A stretch of 64,000 nt of DNA from an uncultured bacterium (GTDB lineage Bacteria > Krumholzibacteriota > Krumholzibacteriia > LZORAL124-64-63). Position numbers and translations under genes: made by a program. The stretch spans positions 186,001-250,000 of the forward strand of contig CALMJK010000006.1 of the NCBI GenBank assembly GCA_937864225.1, read 5' to 3'. Below the pieces are notes generated by a model. The model did no database searches, was not told the origin of the DNA, and worked only from the letters and a program-made list of their open reading frames with translations. This document shows positions 61,501-64,000 of this stretch, piece by piece (position 1 is the first letter of the stretch; every line of letters starts with the position of its first letter).

Positions 61501-63444
61501 GTGACGCTCGAACCGGACGTCGTCGTGCGTCTGACTTGGGCTCCGGTGACGACGGCGCATCTGCGCGGCTATCACGTCTATCGCGGCACGAGCAGCACCG
61601 GACCGTTCGCGCGGGCGAACGCCGATCTCATCGAGCGCACGTCGTATTTCCGCGACGCGGGGCTGGCCACGCTGGCGCAGTATTATTACAAGGTGACGGC
61701 CGTCGACTCGTCGCTGAGCGAGGGGTTGGCCTCCGCCGTGGTCGCGCAAAGCACGCCACCGCCGGAGCTGAGCGGCTTCCCGCTGACCATGGCGAAGGAG
61801 ACGAGCGGCCACAACGCCGTGGGGGACGTGGACGGCGACGGCTCGCTCGAGGTCGTGGTGGGCGGCGACGAGGTCTATGTCTGGACCGCCGACGGCGGCG
61901 AACTCCGCAACGGCGACGCCGACACGCTGACGGTGGGCCCCTTCACGAATCTGAACGCCAAATTCACGCCGGCCGGCATCACGCTGGCGCATCTCGACGA
62001 CGTACCCGGCCTCGAGATCATCGCCAGCGAGCAGGTGGAGAGGAAGATCCACATCTATCGCCGCGACGGCAGCGAACTGCCCGGCTGGCCGCGCAGCCTG
62101 GTTGGCTCGAACTGGAACTGGACCACGCCGTCGGTCGGCGACGTGGACGGCGACGGCATTCCGGAAATCGTGTGCAACGACATCAACGGCTACACCTACG
62201 TGTGGCATCGTGACGGCACCGAGTTGCGCGACGGCGACAGCAATCCCACGACCGTGGGCGTGTTCGTCGTGCGCACGGACGGCGTCTATGAGTACGGCTT
62301 CAGCTCGCCGGCGCTCTGCGACCTGGACGGCGACGGACGCAAGGACATCATCTTCGGCACGAAGTACACCAACAAGCCCAACTACCTGTACGCGTATCGG
62401 TTCGACGGCGCGCAGGCGGCCGGTTTCCCCTTCGCGACGGGCTCCACGGGCTCCATCGGCTGCAGCCCGAGCATCGGTGACCTCGACAACGACGGCGTGA
62501 AGGAGATCGTGTTCGTGTCCGAAGCCGACTCGCTCTACGTCGTGCGCCAGAACGGCCGGCGCTACGCCGGTTTCCCCATCTACTTCGTGGCCAACAACAC
62601 CAACTACGGCGTGTCCTGCCCCAGTCCGGCGCTGGCCGATTTCGACCACGACGGCCAGTTGGAAATCGCCGCGGTGGCCACGACGAGCCGGGTGGCCGCG
62701 GCCCTTCATCTCATCGACACGGACATCGGGGGCGGCACGTCCGGTCACGCGCTGCCGGGCTGGCCGCGCAGCCTGGCGGGCAATTCCGAGTCCAGCCCGT
62801 TGGTTGGGGACATCAACGGCGACGGCTCGCTCGACATCGTGCACGGCATCGGGGGCGGCGATGTCTCCGTCCCCAACCATCTCTACGCCTTCAACGCCGA
62901 CGGGAGCGCCGTGGCCGGCTTCCCCATCACGCTGGGCGGGCCCATCAGACCGTGCCCCGTCCTGTGCGATCTGGACGGCGACGGCCACGTCAACATCGTC
63001 TACGCCGGGTGGGACCTGAAGGGGCACGTCTGGGACATGCCCTTCGCCTACGACGAGGATCTCATGCCCTGGCCGACCTTCCGCGGCAGCCTCTGGCGCG
63101 ACGGCGTCTACCGGCGCTCCACGGTCACCGAGGTGCCGGGCGAAGCCGCGCCTTCCGTGCTGGCGGTCGGGCCGAACTTCCCCAATCCCTTCAATCCCGC
63201 CACGACGGTGCGGCTGTATGTGCCCGGCCAGGCCGGGACGACGACGCCGGTCAGGCTGCGCGTGTACAACCTCCAGGGCCGGCTCGTGCGCACGCTGCAC
63301 GACGGACCGGTCGCGACCGGCTGGCGCAGTTGGATCTGGGACGGTCTCAGCGATGCCGGCAAGGCGCAGGCCAGCGGGGTCTACCTACTGCGCGCGGAGG
63401 CGGCCGGTCAGGTCCAGAACCGGAAGATGGCGCTCGTGAAGTGA
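58582..63444 (+). CDS. Secreted gingipain-like C25 protease with FG-GAP repeats and FlgD-like C-terminus
   Basis: 1620-residue exported protease. A signal peptide (about 1-27) is followed by a propeptide-like region, then the C25 domain (about 250-630: YVLLGGDTDIIPARY, DLYYGCLDGNWNND, VGRAPVSTTAAVDAFIDKVI). The catalytic pair is His506 (QIGHGYFF) and Cys541 (SLNCASAAFDYACL). Ig-like and fibronectin-type domains (about 640-1060) and FG-GAP/VCBS repeats (about 1085-1500, VGDVDGDG, CDLDGDGRKDI, GDLDNDGVKEI) follow. The last 90 residues are a FlgD-like domain beginning NFPNPFNPATTVRLY and ending RKMALVK. That ending is typical of secreted proteins in FCB and candidate phyla and may be a type IX-like sorting signal. 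Confidence 0.9.
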   Translation: MNRHLVSRAVLIVGILAAPAWATVARGAEAPLSFFEGQFAGELSWESTPDGSLAPRLSDSRAWAQTYRPALAARDLLLLVPLDAVPGGVEVVALATHRVRVPGRLAVGAPLVTSEGVAVSSARLALEGAIFPGQWGEFDGTHVWRGFRLAAVRIYPLRAVRDASGQWTELEVLDRYAIRLLPASTATAAEASAEIAVRGRWLPGERARAETLLAGLIANPGALSGYARADGAIVAEPAGGFEPTLAPSLEGSPVRYLIVTREALAGAFQRLADYRTALGDPAVVQTVEWIEANCRHGADVQETIRLFIREAYQSWGVEYVLLGGDTDIIPARYATSIYITSPTSPTTDVPADLYYGCLDGNWNNDGDALYGEAYINYADPGDEADLADEVRVGRAPVSTTAAVDAFIDKVIAYEQQSAGATWLSRMLLAAEVLAPSDYTPGEDISLDGAALAETLIVNAVAPCSDLALARMYETYPLYPGSVRLARAAFIDSVNTSRYGIVDQIGHGYFFNMSLGDADFTVSDADALRNEGRSFLLYSLNCASAAFDYACLMERFIQNPNGGSIASIGASRAAFPLVSSEYQTEFFRVLFCTEDQRLGDLMSLSRLPQLADTYYNTADRWTFFNYTLLGDPNLVAWTGPPREAIVSTPPALIAGAQTVTVSVTADGLPVSGARVCLSKTDDDYASGVTGADGQVELAYTPVSAGTARLAVSGAGLAHAARDLAVTTEGTYVALDSVTIVDDGAAGSIGNGDGRFDAGETVAVFARFRDTGVGGAFNCVATLGGGADGLTILDGTVAVGDVPSGGTKTAEEPFLLSADAALPDGLSAEFSVTVTADGGGPFASEWSPVILAPEPAPIALAWSDLEFGNHDGIQQDGERITLTLMLKNYGAGLTGEITGRLRTLDPAVTLFDTVATYGNLALLEEAIGDVPFSLSESSVASDHPCWILFSDSTGRTWRHDFVLNAPAVPGTPASSVTLEPDVVVRLTWAPVTTAHLRGYHVYRGTSSTGPFARANADLIERTSYFRDAGLATLAQYYYKVTAVDSSLSEGLASAVVAQSTPPPELSGFPLTMAKETSGHNAVGDVDGDGSLEVVVGGDEVYVWTADGGELRNGDADTLTVGPFTNLNAKFTPAGITLAHLDDVPGLEIIASEQVERKIHIYRRDGSELPGWPRSLVGSNWNWTTPSVGDVDGDGIPEIVCNDINGYTYVWHRDGTELRDGDSNPTTVGVFVVRTDGVYEYGFSSPALCDLDGDGRKDIIFGTKYTNKPNYLYAYRFDGAQAAGFPFATGSTGSIGCSPSIGDLDNDGVKEIVFVSEADSLYVVRQNGRRYAGFPIYFVANNTNYGVSCPSPALADFDHDGQLEIAAVATTSRVAAALHLIDTDIGGGTSGHALPGWPRSLAGNSESSPLVGDINGDGSLDIVHGIGGGDVSVPNHLYAFNADGSAVAGFPITLGGPIRPCPVLCDLDGDGHVNIVYAGWDLKGHVWDMPFAYDEDLMPWPTFRGSLWRDGVYRRSTVTEVPGEAAPSVLAVGPNFPNPFNPATTVRLYVPGQAGTTTPVRLRVYNLQGRLVRTLHDGPVATGWRSWIWDGLSDAGKAQASGVYLLRAEAAGQVQNRKMALVK

Positions 63445-63467
63445 TTTGCCCGGCCCGGCTCGCGACG

Positions 63468-63499
63468 CGAAGGGGGGACTGCGCGCAGTCCCCCCTTCG
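63468..63499. terminator. Hairpin between convergent protease and peptidase genes
   Basis: A 15-bp perfect stem (63468-63482 with 63485-63499, probably loop GCGC) between convergent stops. There is no U-tract. Probable bidirectional terminator. Confidence 0.65.
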
Positions 63500-63522
63500 T
63501 CTGCGAGTCCCGCCCGCGGGAA

Positions 63523-64000
63523 CTACTTCACGATCAGCCTCTCCACCTCGTCCAGCGTGCGTTGGAAGGTCTTCATCGCGGCCGTGATGGCGTCCGGCTT
63601 GGTCAGATCCACGCCCGCTTTCCCGAGGAGGTCGAGCGACGGTTCCGCGCAGCCGCCGCTGAGCATGCCGAGGTAGTCATCCACGGCCGGCTGTCCCAAC
63701 TCGCGGACGCGATCGGCGATCGCGATGCCGCTGCACAGGCCGGTGGCGTAAGCATAGACGTAGTACTTGTAGTAGAAGTGCGGGATGTAGGCCCACTCCA
63801 TGCCGTCGTTCGCGTCGATCGTGTAGCCCGGGCCGTAGTAGCGGCGCAGCAGATCCGTGTACGTGGAGTCGAGCAGCGTCGCCGTGACCGGCACGCCCTG
63901 TTCGACGTACCCGTGAACGATGCGCTCGAATTCGGCGAACATGGTCTGGCGGAAGATAGTCGTGCGGATGTCCTCAAGCTTGCCCACGAGCAGATACGCT
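63523..64000 (-). CDS. pepF: M3-family oligoendopeptidase F, C-terminal part (truncated by window edge)
   Basis: The last about 159 residues of an M3 zinc metallopeptidase. The frame runs through the window edge, so the HExxH active site is not included. TTIFRQTMFAEFERIVH, YYGPGYTIDANDGMEWAYIP, HFYYKYYVYAYATGLCSGIA and the MLSGGCAEPSLDLLGKAGVD block are the conserved C-terminal sequence of PepF. The Tyr-rich block lines the substrate pocket. PepF is normally cytosolic and degrades short peptides. Confidence 0.92.
   Translation of the reverse strand, partial: AYLLVGKLEDIRTTIFRQTMFAEFERIVHGYVEQGVPVTATLLDSTYTDLLRRYYGPGYTIDANDGMEWAYIPHFYYKYYVYAYATGLCSGIAIADRVRELGQPAVDDYLGMLSGGCAEPSLDLLGKAGVDLTKPDAITAAMKTFQRTLDEVERLIVK

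Noticed and set aside
58582-64000. C25 protease and M3 peptidase considered as the maturation proteases or targets of the microviridins
   Set aside because: They are 14-20 kb away and in separate units. Microviridins inhibit serine proteases, whereas these are cysteine and zinc enzymes.

Overview
The window is 64 kb of very GC-rich (roughly 70%) bacterial chromosome, densely packed with genes. Many genes are coupled by 1-4 base stop/start overlaps. I see no rRNA, tRNA, insertion sequence, CRISPR array or prophage gene. The organism is Gram-negative: there are several outer-membrane beta-barrels, a TolC-type protein, a porin and a lipoprotein. The large protease at 58.6-63.4 kb ends in a FlgD-like domain with an 'NFPNPFNPAT' motif. 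That ending, the FG-GAP repeats, the multihaem cytochromes and the DUF11/SdrD-like surface proteins suggest an FCB-group or candidate-phylum lineage (Eisenbacteria or Krumholzibacteriota style). The lineage is an inference.

Layout: 1-5.4 kb is a YbhFSR-like ABC exporter with two separate ATPases, two ABC-2 permeases and a TolC-family outer-membrane protein. 5.4-9.4 kb holds a PLP-dependent threonine/serine dehydratase, a Kef-type antiporter and a TerC-family membrane protein. 9.5-20.9 kb is a complete phosphate-starvation locus, phoB-phoR-porin-pstS-pstC-pstA-pstB-phoU. Triple 11-bp direct repeats resembling Pho boxes lie before phoB and before the porin, and a possible small RNA lies upstream. 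20.9-24.4 kb (minus) carries corA, an ECF sigma factor, its anti-sigma factor and a DUF4097 protein. 24.7-26.9 kb is a REC-GAF-kinase-REC hybrid protein.

27.1-40.6 kb is a six-gene, tightly coupled surface/signalling operon. It encodes two small DUF11-like secreted proteins, a 1990-residue outer-membrane protein with an OmpA-like domain ahead of a large C-terminal barrel, a FecR-domain protein, a membrane histidine kinase and a 1011-residue secreted beta-helix/DUF11 protein.

40.6-44.7 kb (minus) is the most striking part: a microviridin-type graspetide (RiPP) locus. It has two ATP-grasp ligases resembling MdnB and MdnC and five small precursor genes. One precursor is only 50 codons long and easily missed. 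Each precursor has the RKPFFARYLE leader motif, a V-x-GG-like leader end and two or three TxKYPSDx(D/E)(D/E) cores, 12 cores in all. Four precursors and the ligase pair have their own near-consensus sigma-70 promoters, and three precursors have their own U-tract terminators. No dedicated exporter, leader protease or acetyltransferase is visible nearby.

44.9-49.3 kb encodes an outer-membrane barrel, a 12-haem cytochrome c, a 10-haem lipoprotein cytochrome built from five tandem di-haem repeats, and a PAS/sigma-54 regulator: a likely extracellular electron conduit. 49.3-58.3 kb holds household and signalling genes (DUF4254, a barrel protein, an MBL hydrolase, a PP2C phosphatase, an OPA transporter and an ABC-F protein). 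58.6-63.4 kb is a gingipain-like C25 protease, and the window ends inside a minus-strand M3 oligoendopeptidase.
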